Positions 7,707 through 16,495 of a stretch of 35,374 nt of DNA are shown here, in pieces. The translations under genes were made by a program, and so were the position numbers. Below the pieces are notes generated by a model, which was not told where the DNA came from, made no database searches, and was given only the letters and a program-made list of their open reading frames with translations. How positions within the stretch are numbered: position 1 is the first letter of the stretch; every line of letters starts with the position of its first letter. Source of the DNA: an uncultured Prevotellaceae bacterium. Lineage in GTDB: Bacteria > Bacteroidota > Bacteroidia > Bacteroidales > Bacteroidaceae. The stretch lies in assembly GCA_945828295.1 (NCBI GenBank), contig CALZQV010000007.1, forward strand, positions 1 to 35,374, written 5' to 3'.

Positions 7707-8036
7707 ATGACAATGGACGAAAAGAAATTACGCGAACTGGTGGGACAGCAAAACCCGTTCAAGGTTCCCGAGGGATACTTCGAGGACTTCAACGAACGGC
7801 TGCTTGCCCGTCTGCCGCAGCAGCAGAAGGCCAGGACGGTGAGTCTGAGGCCCAAACTGTGGCGCTATGCCGCTGCCGTTGTCGTGGCCATCGGTCTGGG
7901 CGCAGCTCTTTACATTAGTCAAAGCGAAGAAAACACCACGGTCTACGCTTCGCAGGAGGAATACTACAACGAGGCGTTGGATTACGTCATGGTGGGCAAC
8001 ACAGAGATTGCCGCATATCTCACCGCTGCCGAGTGA
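7707..8036 (+). CDS. One-pass membrane protein in the anti-sigma position
   Basis: 109 aa, start ATG at 7707 preceded by AAGAAAGGA. Residues 1-48 are charged and predicted cytosolic, with NPFKVPEGYFEDFNERLLARL, a motif common in small Bacteroidetes proteins next to ECF sigma genes. One membrane helix spans about 51-70 (YAAAVVVAIGLGAALYI), and a short periplasmic part ends NTEIAAYLTAAE. This matches the topology of an anti-sigma factor, but there is no zinc-binding anti-sigma motif (HxxxCxxC) or other diagnostic domain, so the role is inferred from position and topology. It starts 43 bp after the sigma gene. Confidence 0.72.
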   Translation: MTMDEKKLRELVGQQNPFKVPEGYFEDFNERLLARLPQQQKARTVSLRPKLWRYAAAVVVAIGLGAALYISQSEENTTVYASQEEYYNEALDYVMVGNTEIAAYLTAAE

Positions 8037-8061
8037 AGTAAGAACAGAGAGGAGAAAAGAT

Positions 8062-8532
8062 ATGAAAAGACTGACATCCATCATTGTAATGAGTTTGGTG
8101 CTGATGCTCCAAGTGTCGGCACAAGAGAACAAACATCCTCGGTTCAACCCCGAGGAGTTCAAAGCCAAGCTGGAAGCCTTCATCACAGAGAAGGCCGACC
8201 TGACACAGGAAGAAAGCAAAAGAGTGCTACCCATCTATCAGGAAATGAAGGACAAGCAGCGCAAACTGAAGCAGACGGAATGGAAACTGAAGAGGAACGC
8301 AAAGAAGCTGAATAGCGACAAAGAATGCCAGGAGGCCCTGATGAAAATCGTGCAGACGCGCATCGAATCAGCCAAGCTGGAAGAAGGCTACTGCAAGAAG
8401 ATGTGCAAGGTCGTGCCTGCCCAGAAGGTGTACGCCATGATGCTTGCCGAGGATGCATTCCACCGCGAGTTGCTGCAAGCTGCAGGCCAAAGAAAGAATA
8501 AGAATCACAACCAGCCGCCTCGAAGGCCCTGA
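8062..8532 (+). CDS. Small periplasmic Spy/CpxP-like protein
   Basis: 156 aa from the ATG at 8062, preceded by AGAGAGGAGAAAAG. Residues 1-20 are a signal peptide ending VSAQ. The mature part is almost all charged helix: FNPEEFKAKLEAFITEKADLTQEESKRVLPIYQEMKD-type sequence, with the LT-x-x-E/Q step seen in Spy/CpxP (LTxxQ) proteins. Two cysteines close together (YCKKMCK) could form a disulfide. Spy/CpxP proteins are ATP-independent periplasmic chaperones or stress-sensor inhibitors; many Bacteroidetes ECF loci end with such a protein. The assignment is by helix pattern and context, not by a decisive motif. It is the last gene of the apparent operon; no strong terminator follows. Confidence 0.75.
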   Translation: MKRLTSIIVMSLVLMLQVSAQENKHPRFNPEEFKAKLEAFITEKADLTQEESKRVLPIYQEMKDKQRKLKQTEWKLKRNAKKLNSDKECQEALMKIVQTRIESAKLEEGYCKKMCKVVPAQKVYAMMLAEDAFHRELLQAAGQRKNKNHNQPPRRP

Positions 8533-8640
8533 CCACGGCTGGTCGTCATGATATAGCGGACCCCCGACCGCGTCCAAGGTTAATATATGTTGCTTTGTTG
8601 TATTTCCCTACCTTGGAGGCAATTTGGGGGTTCCCTTTTT

Positions 8641-9429
8641 TTATTTCGGCGAAAGGTGCTTAGCTTCGTTCCACAGGGCATCCATCTCCCCAAGCGTCAT
8701 TTCCTTGAGGTTGCGCCCTTGCTCCTTAGCTTTAGCCTCCACGTAATTAAAGCGGCTTATAAACTTCTGATTGGTCATTTCGAGGGCGTTGTCGGCATTG
8801 AGGTGGTATAGACGCGCCATGTTGATGAGACTGAACAGGTAATCACCCAGCTCTTCCTCGCTGCGCTGCCGGTCGCCCTTCTCAATCTCGACACGCAACT
8901 CACCCAGCTCCTCCGAAACCTTCTGCCACACGTCTTCGCGCTTTTCCCAGTCGAAGCCCACGTTTTGGGCCTTTTCCTGTATGCGCTCAGCTTTGATGAC
9001 CGAGGGCAGTGCCGTGGGCACACCTCCCAAAACGGTCTTGTTGCCGTCCTTTTCCTTCTGCTTAATGAGCTCCCACGACTTCAGCACGTCGCCGGCAGTT
9101 TCTGCCACAGCATCGCCATAGACGTGGGGATGGCGGAAGATGAGCTTGTCGCAGAGCTTGTGGCACACGTCGGCAATATCGAACTGCCCCTTCTCGTCGC
9201 CAATCTTGGCGTAGAAGACCACGTGCAGGAGCACGTCGCCCAGTTCCTTACAAATGTTCTTCACATCGTCGCGAATCAGGGCGTCACACAATTCGTATGT
9301 TTCCTCGATGGTGTTGGGGCGCAAACTCTCGTTGGTTTGCTTTCTGTCCCAGGGACATTTCTCTCTCAGTGTATCCATGACATCGAGCAAGCGCCCGAAT
9401 GCCTCCATTTTCTCTTCTCTTGTATGCAT
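8641..9429 (-). CDS. mazG: Nucleoside triphosphate pyrophosphohydrolase MazG
   Basis: 262 aa, the two-domain form as in E. coli MazG. It hydrolyses NTPs and dNTPs to the monophosphate plus pyrophosphate, cleaning the nucleotide pool and lowering ppGpp levels in E. coli. Each half carries the magnesium motif EExxE...ExxD: Glu42, Glu43, Glu46, Glu62, Asp65, and Glu173, Glu174, Glu177, Glu193, Asp196. The early CPWDRKQTNESLRPNTIEE is a family signature. The start at 9429 (MHTREEKMEAFGRLL) is kept because the extra residues look conserved in Bacteroidales homologues. A TATTTTTG box at 9445-9438 on this strand would leave almost no leader, so it may not be the real promoter. Confidence 0.95.
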   Translation of the reverse strand: MHTREEKMEAFGRLLDVMDTLREKCPWDRKQTNESLRPNTIEETYELCDALIRDDVKNICKELGDVLLHVVFYAKIGDEKGQFDIADVCHKLCDKLIFRHPHVYGDAVAETAGDVLKSWELIKQKEKDGNKTVLGGVPTALPSVIKAERIQEKAQNVGFDWEKREDVWQKVSEELGELRVEIEKGDRQRSEEELGDYLFSLINMARLYHLNADNALEMTNQKFISRFNYVEAKAKEQGRNLKEMTLGEMDALWNEAKHLSPK

Positions 9430-9467
9430 AACAAGAACAAAAATACGAATAATTCATAATAATTTCG

Positions 9468-9475
9468 TATCTTTG
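9468..9475 (+). promoter_or_regulatory. Probable -7 box of valS
   Basis: TATCTTTG is an exact TAnnTTTG match, 21 bp before the valS ATG at 9497. No TTTG lies at the expected -33 position, so this is a half-site assignment. The transcript would have a leader of about 15 nt, AT-rich and without a Shine-Dalgarno. Confidence 0.55.
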
Positions 9476-9496
9476 CGCGAAATTTAACATCAAATT

Positions 9497-12229
9497 ATGG
9501 AATTAGCAACGAAATACAGCCCTGCCGACGTTGAAGGCAAGTGGTATCAGTACTGGCTCGACAACAAACTGTTCAGCAGTAAGCCCGACGGGCGCGAACC
9601 CTACACCATTGTTATCCCACCCCCAAATGTTACAGGCGTCCTGCACATGGGCCACATGCTCAACAACACCATTCAGGACATCCTGGTGCGCAAGGCACGC
9701 CTCGAGGGCAAGAACGCCTGCTGGGTGCCTGGCACGGACCATGCCAGCATCGCCACCGAGGCCAAGGTGGTGAACCGTCTGGCCGAGCAGGGCATCAAGA
9801 AGCGCGACCTCAGCCGCGAGGAATTCCTCAAGCACGCCTGGGCCTGGACCGAGGAGCACGGAGGCATCATCCTGAAGCAGTTGCGCCGACTGGGCGCCTC
9901 GTGCGACTGGGACCGCACGGCCTTCACGATGGACGAGCTGCGTTCCGAGAGCGTGCTCAAGGTGTTTGTCGACCTCTACGACAAGGGCCTCATCTATCGG
10001 GGCCTGCGCATGGTGAACTGGGACCCCAAGGCCCAGACCGTGCTCTCGACCGAGGAGGTTATCTACCGCGACGAGAAGAGCCACCTTTTCCACCTCAAAT
10101 ATTATGTTGATGGCCTAGATAATCTAGATAATCTAGATAATCTAGAGAGTCTAGATAGTCTAGAAAATCTAGAAAATCAAGGAAACATCATCCACAAAGA
10201 CGAGCGGGGATACTACGCCGTCGTGGCCACCACGCGCCCCGAGACCATCATGGGCGACACGGCCATGTGCATCAACCCCAAAGACCCCAAGAACCAGTGG
10301 CTGCGCGGAAAGCGCGTCATCGTGCCCCTGGTGGGCCGCGTCATACCCGTCATCGAGGACCGCTACGTCGACATCGAGTTCGGTACGGGCTGCCTGAAGG
10401 TGACACCTGCCCACGACGTCAACGACTACCAGCTGGGCAAGACCCACAACCTGGAGACCATCGACATCTTCAACCCCGACGGCACCATATCTGAGCAGTC
10501 GCCCCTCTACGTGGGCATGGACCGCATGGACGTGCGCCGACAGATTGCCGAGGACCTGAAGGCCGCCGGCCTTATGGAGAAGATTGAGGACTACGAAAAT
10601 AAGGTGGGCTACTCGGAGCGCAACCAGGACACGGCCGTCGAGCCGCGCCTGTGCAAGCAGTGGTTCCTGTCGATGAAGCACTTTGCCGACATCGCCCTGC
10701 CCCCCGTGCTCGAAGGAAAGATTAAGTTCTACCCCACGAAATACGTGACCACCTATCGCAACTGGCTCGAGAACATCCAGGACTGGTGCATCAGCCGCCA
10801 GCTGTGGTGGGGCCATCGCATACCGGCTTGGTTCGTCGGCGACGAGAACGACGAGACGGAGCGCTTCGTGGTTGCACTGAACGAAGAGGAGGCTCTGGCA
10901 AAGGCTCGCGCCAAATTCGGCGAGGACATCACGGCCGACCAACTGCGGCGCGACGAGGACGCTCTGGACACATGGTTCTCCTCATGGCTTTGGCCCATCT
11001 CGCTGTTCGACGGCATCAACCGCCCCGGCAACGACGAAATCAAGTACTACTATCCCACCAACGTTCTGGTTACCGGCCCCGACATCATCTTCTTCTGGGT
11101 GGCCCGCATGATTATGGCCGGCGAGGAATACCTCAACGACGTGCCCTTCCGCAGCGTTTATTTCACGGGCATCGTGCGTGACGAGATTGGCCGCAAGATG
11201 TCGAAGTCGCTGGGCAACAGCCCCGACCCCATCGGCCTCATCGACCGCTACGGAGCCGACGGCGTCAGGATGGGCATGCTGCTGGCCGCACCTGCCGGCA
11301 ACGACATCCTCTTCAAGGAAGACCTGTGCCAGCAGGGAGCCGCCTTCTGTAACAAGATATGGAACTCGTTCCGCCTCATCAAGGGCTGGCAGACGAGCGA
11401 CCAGCTGAAGCAGCCCGCCACCAACAAGATGGCCGTGGAGTGGATGCAAGCCATCATGCGCACCACTGCCGCCGAAATCGACGACCTGTACTCGAAGTAC
11501 CGCCTCAACGAGGCCCTGATGACCATCTTCAAACTGTTCACCGACGAGTTCTCGGGCTGGTATCTCGAAATGATTAAGCCCGCCTACCAGCAGCCCATAG
11601 ACAGCGCAACGCTGGAGGGCACGCTCGACATCTTTGAGCAGCTGATGCAGATTGTCCACCCCTTCATGCCCTTCATCACCGAAGAACTTTACCAGAACGT
11701 GCGCCAGCGCAGCGAGGGCGACAGCATCATGACCAGCACCCTCAAACTTGCCCAGCCCACGGAGGCCGACAAGCAGCTGATTGCCAGCTTCGAGCATGCC
11801 AAGCAAATCATCAGCGGCGTGCGCGCCATTCGCCAGCAGAAGAACATCTCGCCACGCGAACCGCTCGCCCTGGAATCTCCCACGACGGCCGACAACACCG
11901 CCTGGGCCGCAACCATTCAGAAGCTGGCCGGGCTGAGCGAGATACGCCGTGTGGAGAAGAAGAGCGAGGGCACACAAGCCTTCCTGGTGGGTACCGAGGA
12001 GTATGCCGTGCCCCTGGGCAACCTCATCGACGCAGCAGCCGAGACCCAGAAGGCCGAGGCCGAAATCAAGCGTCTGGAAGGCTTCATGGCCGGCATCGAG
12101 AAAAAGCTGCAGAACGAGCGCTTCGTCCAGAACGCACCGCAGCAGGTGGTAGAACTGGAGCGCAAGAAGCTCGCCGACGCCCAAAGCAAGATTGCCGCCC
12201 TGCGCGAAACCATCAAGTCTCTGGCATAA
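9497..12229 (+). CDS. valS: Valine--tRNA ligase
   Basis: 910 aa. It charges tRNA-Val with valine and hydrolyses mischarged threonine at a second (editing) site, in the cytosol. The class I motifs are HMGH (50-53, in [14 protein letters not shown]) and KMSKS (567-571). The editing domain shows [13 protein letters not shown], and the C-terminus ends in the usual tRNA-binding coiled coil (about 845-908). A tRNA-Val gene lies in this same window. Residues 207-227 are a low-complexity insertion of seven Leu-Asx/Glu-Asn/Ser triplets encoded by a 9-bp DNA repeat. It falls in the turn between two strands at the edge of the editing domain (after FHLKYYV, before [12 protein letters not shown]), so the enzyme is probably active. 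Confidence 0.97.
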   Translation: MELATKYSPADVEGKWYQYWLDNKLFSSKPDGREPYTIVIPPPNVTGVLHMGHMLNNTIQDILVRKARLEGKNACWVPGTDHASIATEAKVVNRLAEQGIKKRDLSREEFLKHAWAWTEEHGGIILKQLRRLGASCDWDRTAFTMDELRSESVLKVFVDLYDKGLIYRGLRMVNWDPKAQTVLSTEEVIYRDEKSHLFHLKYYVDGLDNLDNLDNLESLDSLENLENQGNIIHKDERGYYAVVATTRPETIMGDTAMCINPKDPKNQWLRGKRVIVPLVGRVIPVIEDRYVDIEFGTGCLKVTPAHDVNDYQLGKTHNLETIDIFNPDGTISEQSPLYVGMDRMDVRRQIAEDLKAAGLMEKIEDYENKVGYSERNQDTAVEPRLCKQWFLSMKHFADIALPPVLEGKIKFYPTKYVTTYRNWLENIQDWCISRQLWWGHRIPAWFVGDENDETERFVVALNEEEALAKARAKFGEDITADQLRRDEDALDTWFSSWLWPISLFDGINRPGNDEIKYYYPTNVLVTGPDIIFFWVARMIMAGEEYLNDVPFRSVYFTGIVRDEIGRKMSKSLGNSPDPIGLIDRYGADGVRMGMLLAAPAGNDILFKEDLCQQGAAFCNKIWNSFRLIKGWQTSDQLKQPATNKMAVEWMQAIMRTTAAEIDDLYSKYRLNEALMTIFKLFTDEFSGWYLEMIKPAYQQPIDSATLEGTLDIFEQLMQIVHPFMPFITEELYQNVRQRSEGDSIMTSTLKLAQPTEADKQLIASFEHAKQIISGVRAIRQQKNISPREPLALESPTTADNTAWAATIQKLAGLSEIRRVEKKSEGTQAFLVGTEEYAVPLGNLIDAAAETQKAEAEIKRLEGFMAGIEKKLQNERFVQNAPQQVVELERKKLADAQSKIAALRETIKSLA
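10115..10177 (+). repeat. In-frame 9-bp minisatellite inside valS
   Basis: Seven tandem 9-bp units: CTAGATAAT three times, then CTAGAGAGT, CTAGATAGT and CTAGAAAAT twice. Each unit encodes Leu-(Asp/Glu)-(Asn/Ser). The leucine codon is always CTA, while the rest of valS uses mostly CTG and CTC, and the tract is far more AT-rich than the gene around it. Overlapping TCTAGA palindromes occur at several unit junctions. The length is a multiple of three and keeps the frame. Confidence 0.95.
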
Positions 12230-12244
12230 CGCCGCCCCCGTGAT

Positions 12245-12376
12245 AGCGTCGCGGCGACAATAACAAAGCGTCGCGGCGACAATAAAAAAGCGTCACGGCG
12301 TCAACAACAAAGCGTCACGGCGACAATAACAAAGCGTCGCGGCGTCAACAACAAAGCGTCGCGGCAACATAATAAA
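12245..12376. repeat. 22-bp-period tandem array 2
   Basis: Six units begin with AGCGTC at 12245, 12267, 12289, 12311, 12333 and 12355, each exactly 22 bp apart. Each has a GC-rich half around GTCGCGGCGAC, a near-palindrome with one central base, and an AT-rich half (AATAACAA or AACAACAA). Variation is concentrated at two positions of the GC half (G/A at the 7th base; the GAC, GTC or AAC triplet), so the units are not a fresh duplication. The array begins 16 bp after the valS stop and ends just before the terminator stem. Confidence 0.93.
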
Positions 12377-12378
12377 GA

Positions 12379-12412
12379 AGAGCGCCGCTCCGATACGTGG
12401 GAGCGGCGCTCT
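12379..12412. terminator. Bidirectional terminator between valS and the secreted-protein gene
   Basis: A perfect 13-bp stem, AGAGCGCCGCTCC (12379-12391) with GGAGCGGCGCTCT (12400-12412) and an 8-nt loop. It is flanked by AATAAAG on the left and TTTATTATT on the right, giving T-rich tails on both strands. It lies between the convergent valS and the gene ending at 12446 and probably serves both. Confidence 0.88.
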
Positions 12413-12445
12413 TTATTATTTGTGCGAAGTCTGTGCTATCGTCTT

Positions 12446-13759
12446 TTACTTAACAACGACCTTCTTGCCGTTCTTGATAACCAGACCCTTGAAGTTCTTG
12501 CCAACGCGCTGGCCAGCCATGTTGTAGATGGCGTTCTGGAACTTGGCGCTGCTCTCAACGCCTACACTCTGGATGCCGTCAGTAACGGGCTCATACAGGA
12601 TGTTGATTTTCATGTTGGCTGCATTATACATGCCACTCTGTTCGTCCGTTTCTCCATAGATATATTCACCGTAAACGGTGTTATCAGTGTTCTCCAACGT
12701 AGAAGTCTCGTCGGCGTTGTCCGTCATCTTGAAGAATGAGCTGTATTTAGCAGCTTGATTTAAACCAGTCAGCTTGCCGTCGGCCTGAAGAAGGCCAACC
12801 GTTGCGACCACACCACGATAGGTTTCTTTATGAGTAGCATCTGTATAGAACCTATATGTATTGATCCACTGATTCTGGGACAACTCATAAACAGTTGCAT
12901 CGTCCTCTGTGGCATCAAACTCAATCCATGCCTCTTTGTCAGCATCGGAAATACCCTTGATATACAAATAGTCATCGCCAAGGTAGGCCTGAGCATCACC
13001 GCTCCAATCCATGGCATTTTCGAAATAAGTTGTAGCCGTGAAAGTAGCCTTAGACATGTACTCCTGGTAATCAGCCTGGGGAAGCAGGTCGAGCTGACGA
13101 GCCACATATTTGGTAGAGAAAGGATCGGTCTCGGTCTCATCGCTCGTGAACAGAGCGAGGGCGATAGAACGAGGAATGTAGAGTTCGTTAGCCTCAGCAA
13201 AATAGTAGGCACCGAACGTCTTCTGGTTCAGGCGGTGAGGAGCGTAGTCCGCGATGTAGCAGGGCTCCAGGAAGAGGTCAATAGTAGTCGAGTCGCCCTT
13301 GTAAGAAGCGATTTTGGCAACGCTGAAAGTGATAGAGTCTGCGCCTTTTTCGGAAAGGGCATTCGTAACGTCCTTCTCAACGACACCTTCAACCATACCG
13401 AGGTTAGCGAAGGGCTGCAGGTAAGCCTTGCCGTCTTTCACCAGATAGCTCGCCCCACTGTACATAATCTGAGGAAGGAATCCAAGGTCCGACTCATAGT
13501 GGTAAGTCCACTCTGAGTAGGCAGGAATCAGCGTAATCTCCCCGTCAGCACGAGTTACATTTGCGCTGTAGTTTTCCTTGACGTTCTTCGGGTCAATAGC
13601 CTTGAGGGCTGCAGTGACGCCAGACAGATTCTTAACGACGGTGTTTGAAACCTGAACAGCCTTCTTTTCGCGATTGAAAGAAGCCTTCTTCACACCATTG
13701 TTTGCCGATGCACCCATGGTAACGAATGCAAGAGCTGCTACGAGTAGAAATTTCTTCAT
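12446..13759 (-). CDS. Secreted protein of unknown function with a conserved C-terminal tail
   Basis: 437 aa. Residues 1-19 are a signal peptide (MKKFLLVAALAFVTMGASA). The mature part is rich in Tyr, Asp and Thr with no motif I recognise and reads like a beta-rich exported protein. The end, IYNMAGQRVGKNFKGLVIKN followed by GKKVVVK, is a tail found on many Prevotella secreted proteins and resembles type A sorting tails of the type IX system. It follows the DUF4302 gene by 63 bp on the same strand with no terminator visible between them, so it may be the last gene of the SusC/SusD operon and either bind the same ligand or be co-exported with it. That role is inference. Confidence 0.7.
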   Translation of the reverse strand: MKKFLLVAALAFVTMGASANNGVKKASFNREKKAVQVSNTVVKNLSGVTAALKAIDPKNVKENYSANVTRADGEITLIPAYSEWTYHYESDLGFLPQIMYSGASYLVKDGKAYLQPFANLGMVEGVVEKDVTNALSEKGADSITFSVAKIASYKGDSTTIDLFLEPCYIADYAPHRLNQKTFGAYYFAEANELYIPRSIALALFTSDETETDPFSTKYVARQLDLLPQADYQEYMSKATFTATTYFENAMDWSGDAQAYLGDDYLYIKGISDADKEAWIEFDATEDDATVYELSQNQWINTYRFYTDATHKETYRGVVATVGLLQADGKLTGLNQAAKYSSFFKMTDNADETSTLENTDNTVYGEYIYGETDEQSGMYNAANMKINILYEPVTDGIQSVGVESSAKFQNAIYNMAGQRVGKNFKGLVIKNGKKVVVK

Positions 13760-13822
13760 AATCGATTTTTTAAATTGGTTAATAATAAAGTTAAATATTC
13801 GTTGTGACCATGATGGTCGTTT

Positions 13823-15217
13823 TTAATCCTTGATTGCCGGCATCACCAACTGCTGGGTCACGCCGCCCTCGGTGGGAGTGAGCGTTGCGCGTGTGGGGCG
13901 GAAGGTGTTGTCGATGGTCATGTCGTAGGTGCCATAGAGCGTGGCAGCGAACTGCTTGAGCATCGTTTTCAGGTCGGTCGCTGCAAACATTGACATCGTG
14001 GTGCTCGTTTCTTCTGCCGACTCTTCGAACTTCAGCACGCCGTATGCGGGTTTATAGATACCCATGTTGACATAGGGGTAGTACAGGGGCACGCGTCCCA
14101 TCTTCTTGGGGCCATGCACACACGCTACCAGTCCGGGGTACTTCACCTTCACAGGCACACCGCTTATGGTAACCGTCTCTAAGGTGCGGACGATGCCGAT
14201 GCTGTCGAGCACGAAGTTACTGTTTACCTTCTTCACCTCGGCCTCCATCTGCTGATAGAGCGCAGCCTGCTCGGCCGTGAAGTATTCGCGGTTCAGGCCC
14301 AACATCGTGGCGCAGTCGGATACGTAGAGGTCCCACGTGGGGATGACCTTCACCTTTCCGTCCTCGCTCAAGAGGTGGGTGTTGTCTGCAGTCAAGTGGA
14401 ACTGCTGGAACCTTGCGCCCGAGAGTGTGTCGGCACGGTTGAGGCGGAAGCCGTCGAGCGTGAACAGGGAGTTAAACGACGTAATGTAAAGCGGGTCTTC
14501 GGGGCGGTCGATGTGCTGAACGCTTATTCCGTCGTAGAGGCCCTGGTAATACATCGTATCGGTGCCGTTCACGAGATAGAAGGTCTGGATGGTATTGTTG
14601 ACAATCTTCTTCTTCAGGGCGGCCACGTCGGCAATATATTTCTTCCAGGAACGGTCACAGGGGATGAAGCGCACGCCTGTTCCGTGGCGCTCGCCGCGGA
14701 AGAGGATGTTGTCGCCCTCATAACCATTAAAAACAAAGTTGTAGTCGCCATACATGCCCTCGCCGTCCTTGACAAGCGCATCAGGAGCCTGATCAGGGTC
14801 TACAGGGTCGGCAAAAACGGTCAGGACGTCGTTCCACGTGATGAACGACAACACGGGACCTTCCTCGGCCAGCATCTTGTAGAGGCTCGTGTGCTCGGTG
14901 TAGGTGTTGGCCCTACCATTGCGCAGATAGCGGTGGTCACTGGCCAGGGTCACCTTACCGTTGGCATCGAATCTTGCAAAGATATTGAAACCCTCGTGCT
15001 CGCCATCTGCCACGAAATACTGAATCACCCAGCCTTTGTTGCCACCAGTGCTTTGGGCCACGAGGCGCTGCTGCAGGTCGTCGTTGACGGAGTTAATGCG
15101 GTTTGCTGCCGGCTCGTCGAAGAGGTCCTCCTGGCTAAACATGCACGCAGTGGTGAGCAGACTTCCTGCCAGTAATGTCAGGAGAGTGCCGTATATATTC
15201 TTTCTTATCATAGTCAT
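13823..15217 (-). CDS. DUF4302 lipoprotein of the SusC/SusD locus
   Basis: 464 aa. The N-terminus is a lipoprotein signal (GTLLTLLAGSLLTTAC). The mature start, with DEPAANRINSVNDDLQQRL then GGNKGWVIQYF, is the hallmark of DUF4302, a Bacteroidetes family found next to SusC/SusD pairs and an HExxH lipoprotein. The remainder is beta-rich, consistent with a surface or periplasmic binding protein, but the ligand is unknown. I chose the ATG at 15217 because AAAGGAAT precedes it; a second ATG lies two codons later. It begins 15 bp after the metallopeptidase gene. Confidence 0.85.
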   Translation of the reverse strand: MTMIRKNIYGTLLTLLAGSLLTTACMFSQEDLFDEPAANRINSVNDDLQQRLVAQSTGGNKGWVIQYFVADGEHEGFNIFARFDANGKVTLASDHRYLRNGRANTYTEHTSLYKMLAEEGPVLSFITWNDVLTVFADPVDPDQAPDALVKDGEGMYGDYNFVFNGYEGDNILFRGERHGTGVRFIPCDRSWKKYIADVAALKKKIVNNTIQTFYLVNGTDTMYYQGLYDGISVQHIDRPEDPLYITSFNSLFTLDGFRLNRADTLSGARFQQFHLTADNTHLLSEDGKVKVIPTWDLYVSDCATMLGLNREYFTAEQAALYQQMEAEVKKVNSNFVLDSIGIVRTLETVTISGVPVKVKYPGLVACVHGPKKMGRVPLYYPYVNMGIYKPAYGVLKFEESAEETSTTMSMFAATDLKTMLKQFAATLYGTYDMTIDNTFRPTRATLTPTEGGVTQQLVMPAIKD

Positions 15218-15232
15218 ATTCCTTTCGTCGCT

Positions 15233-16480
15233 TTATTGATAGGGGTAAATCGTAACATTGTCTTTCGCATACGTGTTGATGTTGTTCTGGCGCTCACGCA
15301 CCTCGCGGCGGATGTCGAAGAGGTGAAGTCCCCATTCATCGGTGTACCACTTGCCGGCAATCTCCAGCTTCTTCAGGATGGCGTTCATGCCCTTCGAAGT
15401 GGCCGACTGGTCAATCTCCACCCAATTGTCGAGATAGTCGCGGAACGAGGTAAACGACTTCACGTCTTCGTACTTCAGCGTCTTCTGCTTGTCTTGGTCG
15501 AGCTCATTATTTTGGTTTTGAGCATCAGCCTGGTGGAAACTGGGCACAAAGCGAGTAACCTCCTCTTCGCTATCCTGAGTTTTGGATGTCTCCTTGAGAA
15601 TCTTGAATTTGTTCCAGGGCTTGCCCGGAGTGTCGAGGTCCTGAATGCCCAGCGAGTCGATGAGGGCATAGATGCGTTCCTTGTCGCCGGCCTTCACGCC
15701 ACCGTTGGCACAGGCGTCGATGATGGTATACATCCAGCGGCAGTCGGTGTCGGTGATGGTGCAAGAGAGGGTCTCAACGAAATCCTCGAAGATGGCCGAC
15801 GACGCGTACTGGGTGATGTAGCCCAAACTGTGGCTCAGCACGGAATCGCGCTCCTGCCACGTGCGGGCGTCATAGTCGCCGGGTGTCACCTGACCAAAGG
15901 TCACGGGATACGACTTTGTCTGGTGAAGGATGTGCGAGAACTCGTGGTGCATCGTGTGGAACTGATCTTTGTTCAGAAGCTCCATGTCGCTTGCCGAATA
16001 GGGGTTCGTGGGTGTCCACATCTTCAAGCCGTTGCAGCCGATGAGCGTAATCTTCACACCGCCGGAAGCATAACCCAACTCTTCGGTACCCGTTGTGGGA
16101 GAATAGGATGAAGAACCGATGAAGTGGAAGATACGGGGGGCGTACTTCTTCAGAAATTCATCGCCGGCATACTTGGCGTACACTTCATAGAAGAGATACT
16201 TGATAAAGTGGGCCAGCCACTGAGCCTTATGGTAGTCGGTAGGCGTAAGCTGATACTCCAACTTGGTTGCGGGGAAGTTGAACTTGTACTGAATCTCCGT
16301 GTTATAGGGCACTACGAAGTTGTCGTAGAGCCACTGGTCGAAGGGGGCCGTAGCCGCAGTGTTGTCAACAGCAGGTGTCGAGGTGTCGAAGATGGACTCC
16401 GTGAAGTCGTCGTCGCTCTGGCAAGAGGTGACAGCCACAACCAGCGCCGTCATGCATAATATAGAAAGTATCTTTTTCAT
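15233..16480 (-). CDS. Zinc metallopeptidase lipoprotein of the SusC/SusD locus
   Basis: 415 aa. Lipoprotein signal MKKILSILCMTALVVAVTSC with Cys20. The zinc motif HEFSH spans residues 179-183 (within HTMHHEFSHILHQ), and an acidic third ligand may lie in the following helix region (FEDFVETLSC). This matches the family of substrate-import-associated zinc metallohydrolase lipoproteins that travel with SusC, SusD and DUF4302. A likely job is to clip a protein or peptide ligand at the outer membrane before import, but substrate and reaction have not been shown by anything in the sequence. It lies 15 bp from each neighbouring gene, a tight operon. Confidence 0.88.
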   Translation of the reverse strand: MKKILSILCMTALVVAVTSCQSDDDFTESIFDTSTPAVDNTAATAPFDQWLYDNFVVPYNTEIQYKFNFPATKLEYQLTPTDYHKAQWLAHFIKYLFYEVYAKYAGDEFLKKYAPRIFHFIGSSSYSPTTGTEELGYASGGVKITLIGCNGLKMWTPTNPYSASDMELLNKDQFHTMHHEFSHILHQTKSYPVTFGQVTPGDYDARTWQERDSVLSHSLGYITQYASSAIFEDFVETLSCTITDTDCRWMYTIIDACANGGVKAGDKERIYALIDSLGIQDLDTPGKPWNKFKILKETSKTQDSEEEVTRFVPSFHQADAQNQNNELDQDKQKTLKYEDVKSFTSFRDYLDNWVEIDQSATSKGMNAILKKLEIAGKWYTDEWGLHLFDIRREVRERQNNINTYAKDNVTIYPYQ

Positions 16481-16495
16481 ATTTCGCTCTGTTTC

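Noticed and set aside
13806-13818. GACCA-TGA-TGGTC inverted repeat between the DUF4302 gene and the next gene
   Set aside because: On the transcribed strand it is not followed by a U-tract, so it is not a terminator; a 5-bp dyad alone is weak evidence for an operator.
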